Shown: positions 27,126 to 34,889 of the stretch, piece after piece
Numbering within the stretch: the stretch's first letter is position 1
Layout: every line of letters begins with the position of its first letter
Assembly: GCF_026343955.1 (NCBI RefSeq)
Contig: NZ_JAPKNI010000004.1
Coordinates: 1-64,000, forward strand
Reading direction: 5' to 3'
Source: Kaistia defluvii
Lineage (GTDB): Bacteria > Pseudomonadota > Alphaproteobacteria > Rhizobiales > Kaistiaceae
Length of the DNA stretch: 64,000 bases
Translations under genes and position numbers: made by a program
The notes under the pieces: generated by a model
What the model was told of the DNA's origin: nothing
The model's input: only the letters and a program-made list of their open reading frames with translations
Database searches by the model: none

Positions 27126-28664
27126 ATGAAAGCTGGAATCGAACTCGGGACGAACACGGCAGGCCAGCCCGCCCTTCTCGACCTTGAGGAACTGCTTTCG
27201 ACCCGCCTGCTCGTGCAGGGAAACTCCGGCTCCGGCAAATCCCATCTCCTGCGCCGCCTGCTCGAACAGAGCGCCGGCATGGTGCAGCAGGCGATCATCG
27301 ATCCCGAAGGCGACTTCGTCAGCTTCTCCGAGCGCTTCGGCCACACGGTCGTCGACGCCGAGCGCAGCCCCAGCGAATTGCAACGGATCGCGCTGCGCAT
27401 CCGCCAGCATCGCGCCTCCGTCGTGCTCAATCTGGAAGGCCTCGACGCCGAGGAACAGATGCGCTGCGCCGCCGCCTTCCTGAACGGGCTTTTCGATGCC
27501 GACCGCAGCGTCTGGTATCCGATGCTGATCACCGTCGACGAGGCGCAGATCTTTGCGCCCGCCGTCGCCGGCGAAGTCTCGGACGAGGCGCGCCGGCTGT
27601 CGCTCGGCGCCATGACCAATCTGATGTGCCGCGGCCGCAAGCGCGGACTGGCCGGCATCGTCGCGACGCAGCGCCTCGCCAAGCTGGCCAAGAACGTCGC
27701 CGCCGAAGCGTCGAACTTCCTGATGGGCCGCACCTTCCTCGATATCGACATGGCGCGCGCCGCCGACCTGCTCGGCATGGACCGCCGCCAGGCCGAGGGA
27801 TTCCGCGATCTCGATCCCGGCCAGTTCATCGCGCTCGGCCCGGCGCTGTCGCGCAAGCCGATCCCGCTGCGCATCGGCGCCGTGGATACGGCCGGCCGCA
27901 GCGGTCGCCCCGTGCTGATGCCGCTTCCCGACATGCCGCAGGCCGAAATGCAGGACCTGATCTTCGTCGGCGGTGAGGCCGACCTGCTGCCGATGCCGGC
28001 GCCCAGCCAGTCCCGCGCCCGGGGCACGGCGGAACTGCTGCGCGAGATCGAGATCTCCGGCCCGCTCGACACGACGCCGGAAATAGAGCTCGACACCCGC
28101 ACGGAAGCCGAGAAGCAGGAACTGCTCGACAGCGTCTATGCCGAGATCATGTCGGACCCGGACACGGCCTTCCGCCCGGCGCCGTCGATCTACCAGGACT
28201 TCCTGTTCCATTGCCGGATCAAGAAGCTCGGCACCTATGGCCAGGACATGCCGAGCTTCCGCAAGCGCCTGGCGCTGGCGCGCGCGGGCGTCAGCTCGGA
28301 CAAGGGCGACGACGCCTGGGAGCAGGTTCTGGCCGTTGCGGAAAGCCTGCCGGAAGAAATGCAGGGCGTTTTCCTGCTGCTTGCCCGCGCCGCGCGCGAA
28401 GAGGCGCCCTGCCCGACCGATGAAGCGCTGGCCAACGCCTATGGCAGCCGGTCGCCCTCGCGCGGACGCTGGCTGCTCACCTATATGTCGGAACACGGCC
28501 ATATCCGCAGCGAAGCCGATTTCCGCGGCAGCCGGATCGTGACGATCGCCGGCGTCAACTGGCGCACCTTGCCGGGGGCGCCGAAGGCAGGCCCGATCAA
28601 GAAAGTCGACCCGCTGCGGCGGGCGCCGATGCTGCCGCTTCCGGTCGCCCGCCCGGCGGAGTAG
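27126..28664 (+). CDS. HerA-type (DUF87) ATP-binding protein
   Basis: A 512-residue ATPase. The P-loop GNSGSGKS is at residues 32-39 and the Walker B is MLITVDEAQIF near 140, followed by the AMTNLMCRGRKRGLAGIVATQR arginine-rich segment of the HerA/FtsK-like family. The C-terminal part (about 330-512) has no motif I can name and includes a helical section. Archaeal HerA works with NurA nuclease in end resection, but no nuclease gene is adjacent, so function is open. Start at 27126 follows GGAG; an in-frame ATG 12 bp upstream is also possible. Confidence 0.85.
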   Translation: MKAGIELGTNTAGQPALLDLEELLSTRLLVQGNSGSGKSHLLRRLLEQSAGMVQQAIIDPEGDFVSFSERFGHTVVDAERSPSELQRIALRIRQHRASVVLNLEGLDAEEQMRCAAAFLNGLFDADRSVWYPMLITVDEAQIFAPAVAGEVSDEARRLSLGAMTNLMCRGRKRGLAGIVATQRLAKLAKNVAAEASNFLMGRTFLDIDMARAADLLGMDRRQAEGFRDLDPGQFIALGPALSRKPIPLRIGAVDTAGRSGRPVLMPLPDMPQAEMQDLIFVGGEADLLPMPAPSQSRARGTAELLREIEISGPLDTTPEIELDTRTEAEKQELLDSVYAEIMSDPDTAFRPAPSIYQDFLFHCRIKKLGTYGQDMPSFRKRLALARAGVSSDKGDDAWEQVLAVAESLPEEMQGVFLLLARAAREEAPCPTDEALANAYGSRSPSRGRWLLTYMSEHGHIRSEADFRGSRIVTIAGVNWRTLPGAPKAGPIKKVDPLRRAPMLPLPVARPAE

Positions 28665-28806
28665 CACCGTACAGATGGTTTGTGGCGGCAGTTGCATTCC
28701 CCGCCACATGCCCGCCATCATGCTGTCCAGAATCACGTGCTGCCTTGGCGTGAACAGCCGCCGATTTCCGGGGAGTTGCCTGGGTGTCGCGGCAAGGGGG
28801 AGACGC

Positions 28807-29361
28807 ATGGAACCAACAGCAACGACATCGGTAGCAGGAGCCCGCGCCGAAGGCAGCAGCCGCCGCGCCGCGACCTGGCTGGCCGGCGCTGCGGCGCTTC
28901 TCGCCATTTCCGGCTGCGCATCGGTCACGGAGCGGGTTGCCCCGTCCGTCGCGCCGGCGACGCCCAACGTCTCGATCACCACGGAGGATCTCGTCGGAAA
29001 TTGGGGCCTCGGCTCCTTCCGCGAGGAGAAAGACCTGCCGCGCACGATCAACGAGGCGCGCCGCTACTGCAGCAATCCCTATGTCATCACGCGCGGACCC
29101 AATAACGGCGTGATGATGTATCTGGCCGACCAGTCGCAGCCGAGCGAGGTCATGCTCAAGAATGCCGGCGGCCGCGTCTATATCGGACCGCCCGGCCCCG
29201 CCGGCATGCCGAAGGACCGCCAGATCACCTCGTTCCAGGACGGCGTCATCGTCGCGCCCTGGGTCGACCCCAGCGTCACCGCGCGCTACGGCACCATGGT
29301 GTTCGTGCGCTGCGCCCAGACGACGCCGGCGGCCGCCCCGACCCGCCCGGCATCCGGCTGA
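28807..29361 (+). CDS. Hypothetical lipoprotein
   Basis: A 184-residue protein with a lipobox AISGC (Cys near residue 38) behind a long basic N-region, so it is probably lipidated and anchored to a membrane. The mature part has NWGLGSFREEKDLPRTINEARRYC and GGRVYIGPPGPAGMPKDR segments and ends in a Pro/Ala tail. I recognise no domain. It is 65 bp upstream of an L,D-transpeptidase gene on the same strand, suggesting an envelope-related role. Confidence 0.8.
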   Translation: MEPTATTSVAGARAEGSSRRAATWLAGAAALLAISGCASVTERVAPSVAPATPNVSITTEDLVGNWGLGSFREEKDLPRTINEARRYCSNPYVITRGPNNGVMMYLADQSQPSEVMLKNAGGRVYIGPPGPAGMPKDRQITSFQDGVIVAPWVDPSVTARYGTMVFVRCAQTTPAAAPTRPASG

Positions 29362-29426
29362 TTTCAGGCCCGGCTCCACCGGCCGGGCTCCCCCCCCAAC
29401 CGCCTCTCCAGCATTCGAGGTCCCCC

Positions 29427-30065
29427 ATGCGAGACAAAGCGGCCTGCCTTCTCCAGTGGCTGAAACGTCCCCTGTCGCTCGCCCTGCTGGGCTGTGCCGC
29501 CGCCGTGGCGCTGGCGCCGGCGCTGCCTGCCCAGGCCGGCATTCGCGACATGCTCAACATCAACGAGCAGCCCGGCGTCGTCCCGACCAAGCAGGAATCG
29601 TTGCTGCCGCCGGAGTTCCGGCCGCAGCCGGTCTATTTCCGCTCCAACGAGCCGCCAGGCACGATCGTCATCAACACGGATGAGCGCTTCCTGTATCTGG
29701 TGCAGCCGGACAACCGAGCCATCCGTTACGGCGTCGGCGTCGGCCGCGACGGATTCCAGTGGTCGGGCCTGCTGAAGATCTCGCGCAAGGCGGAATGGCC
29801 GGATTGGCGGCCGCCGGCGGAAATGATCCAGCGCCAGCCCTATCTGCCGCGCTTCATGGCCGGCGGCGAGGGCAACCCCATGGGCGCCCGCGCGCTCTAT
29901 CTCGGCGACACCATCTACCGCATTCATGGCACCAACCAGCCGCAGACGATCGGCCACGCGCTGTCGTCGGGCTGCTTCCGCATGGTGAACAACGACGTCA
30001 TCGACCTGTTCGACCGCGTGCCGGTGGGCACCAAGGTGATCGTTCGCCAGCAGGCCAAGCTCTGA
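29427..30065 (+). CDS. L,D-transpeptidase (YkuD domain)
   Basis: A 212-residue periplasmic L,D-transpeptidase with a signal peptide (about 1-37, ending PAQA). The catalytic motif is IHGTNQP...SSGCFRMVN, with Cys as nucleophile. It is paralogous to the transpeptidase at 20957-21472: both share PPGTIV, GVGVGR, NPMGA and HGTNQP blocks. It is likely to make 3-3 peptidoglycan crosslinks or attach proteins to peptidoglycan. The upstream neighbour is a lipoprotein gene; the downstream one encodes an amino-acid binding protein 62 bp away. Confidence 0.92.
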   Translation: MRDKAACLLQWLKRPLSLALLGCAAAVALAPALPAQAGIRDMLNINEQPGVVPTKQESLLPPEFRPQPVYFRSNEPPGTIVINTDERFLYLVQPDNRAIRYGVGVGRDGFQWSGLLKISRKAEWPDWRPPAEMIQRQPYLPRFMAGGEGNPMGARALYLGDTIYRIHGTNQPQTIGHALSSGCFRMVNNDVIDLFDRVPVGTKVIVRQQAKL

Positions 30066-30127
30066 CAGCGGCTATCCGGTCGCCTCTTCCGGGGTGACTT
30101 CCACGAACCATCTTCGGAGGGGCGACT

Positions 30128-31156
30128 ATGTTTCCTGGGATTTTTTCCCTGCGCGGCGCGACGCTGGCTCTCGCCGCGACGCTTGGCTCGGCCGTCGTGG
30201 CTCACGCCGGCACGCTCGACACGGTGAAGCAGCGCGGCAATCTGGTCTGCGGCGTCAGCCAGGGCCTGCTCGGCTTCTCCAATGCCGACGCCAACGGCAA
30301 ATGGACGGGCTTCGACGTCGATTTCTGTCGCGCCGTCGCCACCGCGATCTTCGATGATCCGGAGAAGGTGACCTACGTGCCGCTCTCGGCGGCCGAGCGC
30401 TTCGACGCGCTGAAGGACGGCAAGGTCGACCTGCTGTCGCGCAATTCGACCTGGACGATGTCGCGCGAGACGGACCTGCCGCTCGCCTTCGTCGGCGTCA
30501 CCTACTATGACGGCCAGGGCTTCATGGTGAAGCGCGACAGCGGCAAGGTCTCGGCGCTGGAGCTAGACGGCTCGACCGTCTGCGTCCAGAGCGGCACGAC
30601 CAGCGAAGAGAACTTCGCGGATTATTTCACCGCCAATTCGATGAAGTTCACCACGATCTCCGCCAGCACCCCGGCGGAATCGCTCGAGAACTACAAGACC
30701 GGCAAGTGCACGGTGCTGACCACCGACGTCTCGCAGCTCTATTCCGAGCGCGCCGCGCTGGATGACGCGGCCGACCACATCATCCTGCCCGACGTGATCT
30801 CGAAGGAGCCGCTTGGCCCCGTCGTCCGCCAGGACGACGCGAAGTGGCGCGCCCTGGTGGCCTGGGTCCACAACGCCATGCTGAACGCCGAAGAGCTCGG
30901 CATCTCGTCGGAGCGCGTCGACGAGGCCAAGGCCTCGAAGAAGCCCGACGTCATGCGCCTGGTCGGCACGGACGGCGCCTTCGGCGAAAAGCTCGGCCTT
31001 TCCAACGACTGGGCGATCAACATCGTCGCCAAGGTCGGCAATTACGGCGAGGTCTATGAGCGCAATCTGGGCGTCGGCTCGAAGCTCGGCATCCCTCGCG
31101 GCCTGAACCAGCTCTGGTCGCTGGGCGGCATCCAGTACGCCCCGCCGATCCGCTAG
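30128..31156 (+). CDS. Amino acid ABC transporter substrate-binding protein (AapJ/BztA-like)
   Basis: A 342-residue periplasmic binding protein with a signal peptide (about 1-27, ending AHAG). The N-terminal TLDTVKQRGNLVCGVSQGLLGFSNADANGKWTGFDVDFCRAVA block and DLLSRNSTWTMSRE match the general L-amino acid binding proteins AapJ/BztA (family length about 340). No permease or ATPase genes follow; a strong terminator ends the transcript instead. It therefore either feeds an importer encoded elsewhere or has been separated from one. Confidence 0.9.
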   Translation: MFPGIFSLRGATLALAATLGSAVVAHAGTLDTVKQRGNLVCGVSQGLLGFSNADANGKWTGFDVDFCRAVATAIFDDPEKVTYVPLSAAERFDALKDGKVDLLSRNSTWTMSRETDLPLAFVGVTYYDGQGFMVKRDSGKVSALELDGSTVCVQSGTTSEENFADYFTANSMKFTTISASTPAESLENYKTGKCTVLTTDVSQLYSERAALDDAADHIILPDVISKEPLGPVVRQDDAKWRALVAWVHNAMLNAEELGISSERVDEAKASKKPDVMRLVGTDGAFGEKLGLSNDWAINIVAKVGNYGEVYERNLGVGSKLGIPRGLNQLWSLGGIQYAPPIR

Positions 31157-31171
31157 GTTCGTTACGAATGC

Positions 31172-31208
31172 AAAGGCCGGCATCGAAAGGTGCCGGCCTT
31201 TTTTGTTT
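31172..31208. terminator. Rho-independent terminator after the amino-acid binding protein
   Basis: 11-bp perfect stem AAAGGCCGGCA (31172-31182) / TGCCGGCCTTT (31191-31201), 8-nt loop, followed by TTTGTTTTG on the plus strand. The A-run on the other side makes it possibly bidirectional, also serving the convergent GIY-YIG pseudogene. Confidence 0.95.
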
Positions 31209-31215
31209 TGCGTGC

Positions 31216-31560
31216 CTAGCGAGCACAATCCTCAACATGGTGAGGAGGCCCGCAGGGCCGTCTCGAACCACGCGTTGACCTCTGCCTTGCAAGCTCTCGG
31301 ATCGCGGCCCAATCGCCCCGTATCAGCGCTTCCTTCTTGGCGCGCGACCAGCCCTTGATCTGGTGCTCTGTCGCATGGGGGTCGGCTATCCGATCAAACG
31401 CCTGGGATCAGACGAGCTCGACGGGGCGCCTTGAGAACGTGTAGCCGCGGTAGGCGCCGGATTGATGTTCCAGGAGACGCCGCTGTTGATCCTCCGCAGA
31501 CGTCGAGCCGACATAGTAGCTCCCGTCCGCACATCGAAGCATACAGACGGCGGCGATCAT
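31216..31560 (-). pseudogene. GIY-YIG nuclease-domain gene with one in-frame stop
   Basis: On the minus strand from ATG 31560 the reading frame gives MIAAVCMLRCADGSYYVGST, the start of a GIY-YIG (UvrC-type) domain, and runs on through RRPVELV to codon 51. There a TGA (31408-31410) replaces the Trp codon TGG found in this spot of the family (VELVW). The same frame continues unbroken after it as SQAFDRIADPHATEHQIKGWSRAKKEALI to a TAG at 31216-31218, 115 codons in all. No indel is needed. It may be a recent loss, a sequencing error, or a read-through gene. Confidence 0.85.
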
Positions 31561-31663
31561 GGAGGAGCCCTCTGGAGCCTCCTTCGAGGCCCGGCTTCGC
31601 CTGGCACCTCAGGATGTTGGTGGAGTGCGGCAAATCCACTCCAATGGCATCCGCCGCAACAGC

Positions 31664-32218
31664 TCACCGGATCAGCTGGTCGATATAGCCCTCGCCCAGG
31701 CCGACATCGGTGTAGTGCTTGCGGCAGAGGTCGATCTTGGTGAAGACGTCCTCATAGCCCTGCACGGCGCCGTACGGATCCACATAGATCATCGCGCCGT
31801 TGACCTGGAACAGCGTGATCATCTCAGTCACATGCGGCTCGACCACCAGCGTGTGCGTCTCGCCGGGAGCCTCGTAGACATAGGAGCCCTCCTCCGCCGT
31901 CCAGTCGTGCTCCAGATAGTGCCAGCTACCCTTCAGCACCCAGCCATGCACCGGCTGCGGATGGCGGTGGCGCGACAGCACGCCGGACTTCCGCACCCGA
32001 AGCAGGTTCATCCAGTAGCCGCGGCTCGCCGAGAGGCAGAGCGGGCGGAACCAGACGTTTTCCTGCTGCGGCACCCAGAGCCGTTCGTCTGTCGGGATCG
32101 CGTTGGGGATGACGATCTCGGGGAAGGATTCCTTCGGCTGCGGATGCCGGTAGGGGATGCGCTTCGAATCGGCGTCGGTTTCGAGGCCGGAATGGTTGAC
32201 CGTGGTGTTGTCGCTCAT
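31664..32218 (-). CDS. Cupin dioxygenase of the 2,4'-dihydroxyacetophenone dioxygenase type
   Basis: A 184-residue cupin. The strand pattern SRHRHPQPVHGWVLKGSWHYLEHDW, with the metal His residues, followed by GSYVYEAPGETHTLVVEP matches the DAD (2,4'-dihydroxyacetophenone dioxygenase) family. True DAD splits an aromatic side chain; most homologues are unassigned. It starts at ATG 32218, 17 bp downstream of the SDR gene stop, so the two form an operon under the divergent GntR region. No other aromatic-degradation gene is visible. Confidence 0.8.
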   Translation of the reverse strand: MSDNTTVNHSGLETDADSKRIPYRHPQPKESFPEIVIPNAIPTDERLWVPQQENVWFRPLCLSASRGYWMNLLRVRKSGVLSRHRHPQPVHGWVLKGSWHYLEHDWTAEEGSYVYEAPGETHTLVVEPHVTEMITLFQVNGAMIYVDPYGAVQGYEDVFTKIDLCRKHYTDVGLGEGYIDQLIR

Positions 32219-32235
32219 CGTCTCACTCTCTTGTC

Positions 32236-32937
32236 TCAAACCGAGGCATAGCCGCCGTCGACCGGCACGACCGTGCCGGTCATGAAGCGGGCGGCGTCGG
32301 AACACAGGAAGGCGACGACGTCGCCGACATCGCGGGGTTCGCCCCAGCGTTTCATGGGCGTGCGGCCGAGAATGCCGGCCGAGCGCACGGGATCCTCGAC
32401 GATGCCGCGCGTGACTTCGGTCGCGACCCAACCAGGCGCCACCGCGTTGACGCGGATGCCCTCCTCGGCCCAGGCGACGCCAAGCGCCTTGGTCAATTGC
32501 GCGACGCCGCCCTTCGACGCCGTGTAGGCCGGCACCAGTGGCCCGCCGAAGATCGCCAGCATGGACGCGGTGTTGACGATGGCGCCGCCCTGCTTCGCCA
32601 GCAGAGGCCTGGCGCCGACGCACATGCGCATGGTGCCGGTCAGGTTCACGTCGATCACCTTCTGGAACACGGCCATGTCGTATTCCTGGCCCCGAAACAG
32701 CACGCCGGCGCAATTGACCAGAGCATCCAGCCGGTCGAACCGGGCGATCGCCGCATCGGCGGAGGCCTGATCCGTCACGTCGAGGACGATCGCGTCGAGA
32801 TGCTCGCGCGTCGGGACGGCGGCGGCTTCCGCCTCGCTGAGCCCGGTGACCGTGACGGCATAGCCGGCGGCAAGCAGCGCCTCGGCCACGCCGAAGCCAA
32901 TGCCGCGCGCCCCGCCGGTAACAAGTGCCTGCTTCAC
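32236..32937 (-). CDS. Short-chain dehydrogenase/reductase
   Basis: A 233-residue NAD(P)-dependent SDR. It has the cofactor motif TGGARGIG near residue 7, NCAG in mid-chain, the catalytic YTASK with a preceding Ser, and the C-terminal PVDGG. The first gene of a leftward operon with the cupin gene; the promoter region is shared with the divergent GntR regulator. Substrate is not predictable from sequence. Confidence 0.92.
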   Translation of the reverse strand: MKQALVTGGARGIGFGVAEALLAAGYAVTVTGLSEAEAAAVPTREHLDAIVLDVTDQASADAAIARFDRLDALVNCAGVLFRGQEYDMAVFQKVIDVNLTGTMRMCVGARPLLAKQGGAIVNTASMLAIFGGPLVPAYTASKGGVAQLTKALGVAWAEEGIRVNAVAPGWVATEVTRGIVEDPVRSAGILGRTPMKRWGEPRDVGDVVAFLCSDAARFMTGTVVPVDGGYASV

Positions 32938-32977
32938 AATGGGAAACCTCTATGGGAAATGCCGAACGAATTGATCC

Positions 32978-33000
32978 GTAAAATTTTACATGTTACATGT
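32978..33000. promoter_or_regulatory. Adjacent dyads between the SDR and GntR genes
   Basis: GTAAAATTTTAC (32978-32989) is a perfect 12-bp palindrome. It abuts ACATGT-T-ACATGT (32988-33000), an almost perfect palindrome. They lie 41-63 bp upstream of the SDR start and overlap the first possible ATG of the GntR regulator at 32990. A GntR/FCD autoregulatory operator is the simplest reading. Confidence 0.55.
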
Positions 33001-33766
33001 CAAGCCATCGTCCCTTCCGCGCCGCAGGCCCGATTTGCCCCGAGAAAAGACCTCTCCTCATCCCATCGACGCGCCGGCCGGCATCGGCTTCGAGCCGCTG
33101 ATGCATGCCGATCTGGGCGAACAGACCTATGCGGCCATCCGGATGCGCATCCTGCGGCGCGAGCTGGAAACCGGGCAGCAGATCCCGATCGATGTCGTCG
33201 CCGCGGAACTCGGCGTCAGCCGCACACCGGTGCTGGACGCGATGAAGCGGCTTGCCGCCGAAGGACTGGTCGAGATCCGGGCGCGGCGTGGCTGCTATGT
33301 CCGCGCGCTGACGACAGACGATGTCCGGGAGATCTTCGAGGTGCGCGAGGCGATCGAACTGCATGGTATCCGCATGGCGATCCGCGAGGGGCGGAACGTC
33401 GCTCTCGCGAAAACGCTGGAAGAAGCCTGCGAGGCGATGGAAGCGGCGACGGCCGGCGACGTCTATGTCGACTACGACCGGTTCACAGACTGGGATCGAG
33501 CCTTCCATCGCGCCATCGTCCTATCCAGCGGCAACCGCCGGCTCCAGGAGATGTATGGCAATCTGCATGTGCATCTGCACATCATGCGGGTGCACTATTT
33601 CCGCGAGCTGGAAGCCGCGATCCGCATCAAGGCCGACCACCGCGCCATCCTCGACGCCCTTCGTCGTGGCGATCTCGCCGCCGCCGAAGCGGCGATGTCG
33701 GCGCATATCCTCATCACCCGCGACCGCATCACCGCCAATCTGGCGGATGATGGCGGCCGCATGTAG
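32990..33766 (+). CDS. GntR-family regulator, FCD (FadR) subfamily
   Basis: A transcription factor with an N-terminal winged helix (GEQTYAAIRMRILRRELETG, then VAAELGVSRTPVLDAMKRL) and a C-terminal FCD all-helical effector domain (ending DHRAILDALRRGDLAAAEAAMSAHI, with conserved metal-binding His and Asp). 258 residues from the first ATG at 32990. That ATG overlaps an operator-like dyad and has no ribosome binding site, so the ATG at 33101 (221 residues) may be the true start. It is divergent from the SDR-cupin operon, its probable target. Confidence 0.9.
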   Translation: MLHVKPSSLPRRRPDLPREKTSPHPIDAPAGIGFEPLMHADLGEQTYAAIRMRILRRELETGQQIPIDVVAAELGVSRTPVLDAMKRLAAEGLVEIRARRGCYVRALTTDDVREIFEVREAIELHGIRMAIREGRNVALAKTLEEACEAMEAATAGDVYVDYDRFTDWDRAFHRAIVLSSGNRRLQEMYGNLHVHLHIMRVHYFRELEAAIRIKADHRAILDALRRGDLAAAEAAMSAHILITRDRITANLADDGGRM

Positions 33767-33796
33767 CGCGCCCTTCCACGAACCCGGATCCTCGCC

Positions 33797-34681
33797 ATGC
33801 GTATTGCCATCACCGGCGGCAACGGAAATCTCGCCCGCAAGCTGATCGCCGGACTGGGCGCCGAACCCTGGTGCGGGGCGCTGGTGGCGCTCGATCGCCG
33901 CTTCGACCCGATCGAGCCGCCAGCGCATGCCGAACTCACCTGCATCGAGGCGGACCTGCGCGATGGCGAAGATCGCCGGTGGCGCCATGTCATCGCCTCG
34001 GTCGACGCCGTGATCCATCTCGCCGCGCAGAACCCCTATCCCGAAGCGGACTGGACGGATTCCGCCCTCTCCTTCGACATGACCGCCCTGCTCGCCACCG
34101 CTGCCGCGGGCGCGGGCGTCCGGCGCTTCGTGTTCGCGACCTCCAACCATGTGATGGGCGGCTACAAGGAAACCGAGATCGCCGTGACGCCGGGCGCGCT
34201 GACCGAGGCGCTGCCGCCGCTGCCGGGGACGCGCTGGCGCCATGAGGGCGGCAGCAGCGACAGCACGCCCTATGCGGTCGCCAAGCTGATGGGCGAGCGG
34301 CTCTGCTGCGCCCTGGCCACCCGCGACGGCATGACGGCGGTGGCGCTGCGCATCGGCTGGTGCCAGCCGGGCGAAAACCATCCCTCGACCATCTCCGGCT
34401 CCGGCACGCCGCATAGCCGCCTCGACGCGATGGACGAGAGCGACCGTCGCGACCTCGCCTGGTTCCGCGGCATGTGGCTGTCGAACCGAGACCTGCTCGG
34501 GGTGTTCGCCGCCGCGCTCCGCGCGGACTCTGCCAGCTGGCCCGCGCCGGGGATCGTCGTCAACGCGGTATCGGGCAATGCCGGCATGGCCTGGAGCATG
34601 AACAGGGCCGCGACGCTGCTGGGCTTTGCGCCGGCCGATGACGCCATGCGTATGCTAGGACAGGCAAACGATCTGCCCTGA
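33797..34681 (+). CDS. NAD-dependent epimerase/dehydratase, uronate dehydrogenase-like
   Basis: A 294-residue extended SDR. It has ITGGNGNLARKL at the N-terminus, HLAAQNPYPEADW, the catalytic YAVAK Tyr-Lys pair near residue 160, and a mid-chain FVFATSNHVMGGY stretch. The overall pattern is nearest to uronate dehydrogenases and related NAD-dependent sugar oxidoreductases. Its ATG follows the GntR stop by 30 bp, so it may belong to the same transcript as the regulator. Confidence 0.82.
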   Translation: MRIAITGGNGNLARKLIAGLGAEPWCGALVALDRRFDPIEPPAHAELTCIEADLRDGEDRRWRHVIASVDAVIHLAAQNPYPEADWTDSALSFDMTALLATAAAGAGVRRFVFATSNHVMGGYKETEIAVTPGALTEALPPLPGTRWRHEGGSSDSTPYAVAKLMGERLCCALATRDGMTAVALRIGWCQPGENHPSTISGSGTPHSRLDAMDESDRRDLAWFRGMWLSNRDLLGVFAAALRADSASWPAPGIVVNAVSGNAGMAWSMNRAATLLGFAPADDAMRMLGQANDLP

Positions 34682-34889
34682 TTCTAGGCAGACCCTTCCT
34701 TGGCGGAAGCCAGGATGCCGCTGCGTCGCACCGCCTGGCGATCCAACGCATAAATCCTAATCGATATGACTCACGTATAGGCAGTCTTCTGCGCAAAATT
34801 GCCACAATTGCTCTAAACTTCGGCACAAATTGTTGCCCTCCGCTTGCTGAGGGGTCATAACCCCCGCGCCAACCTACGCGGGGAAAATC

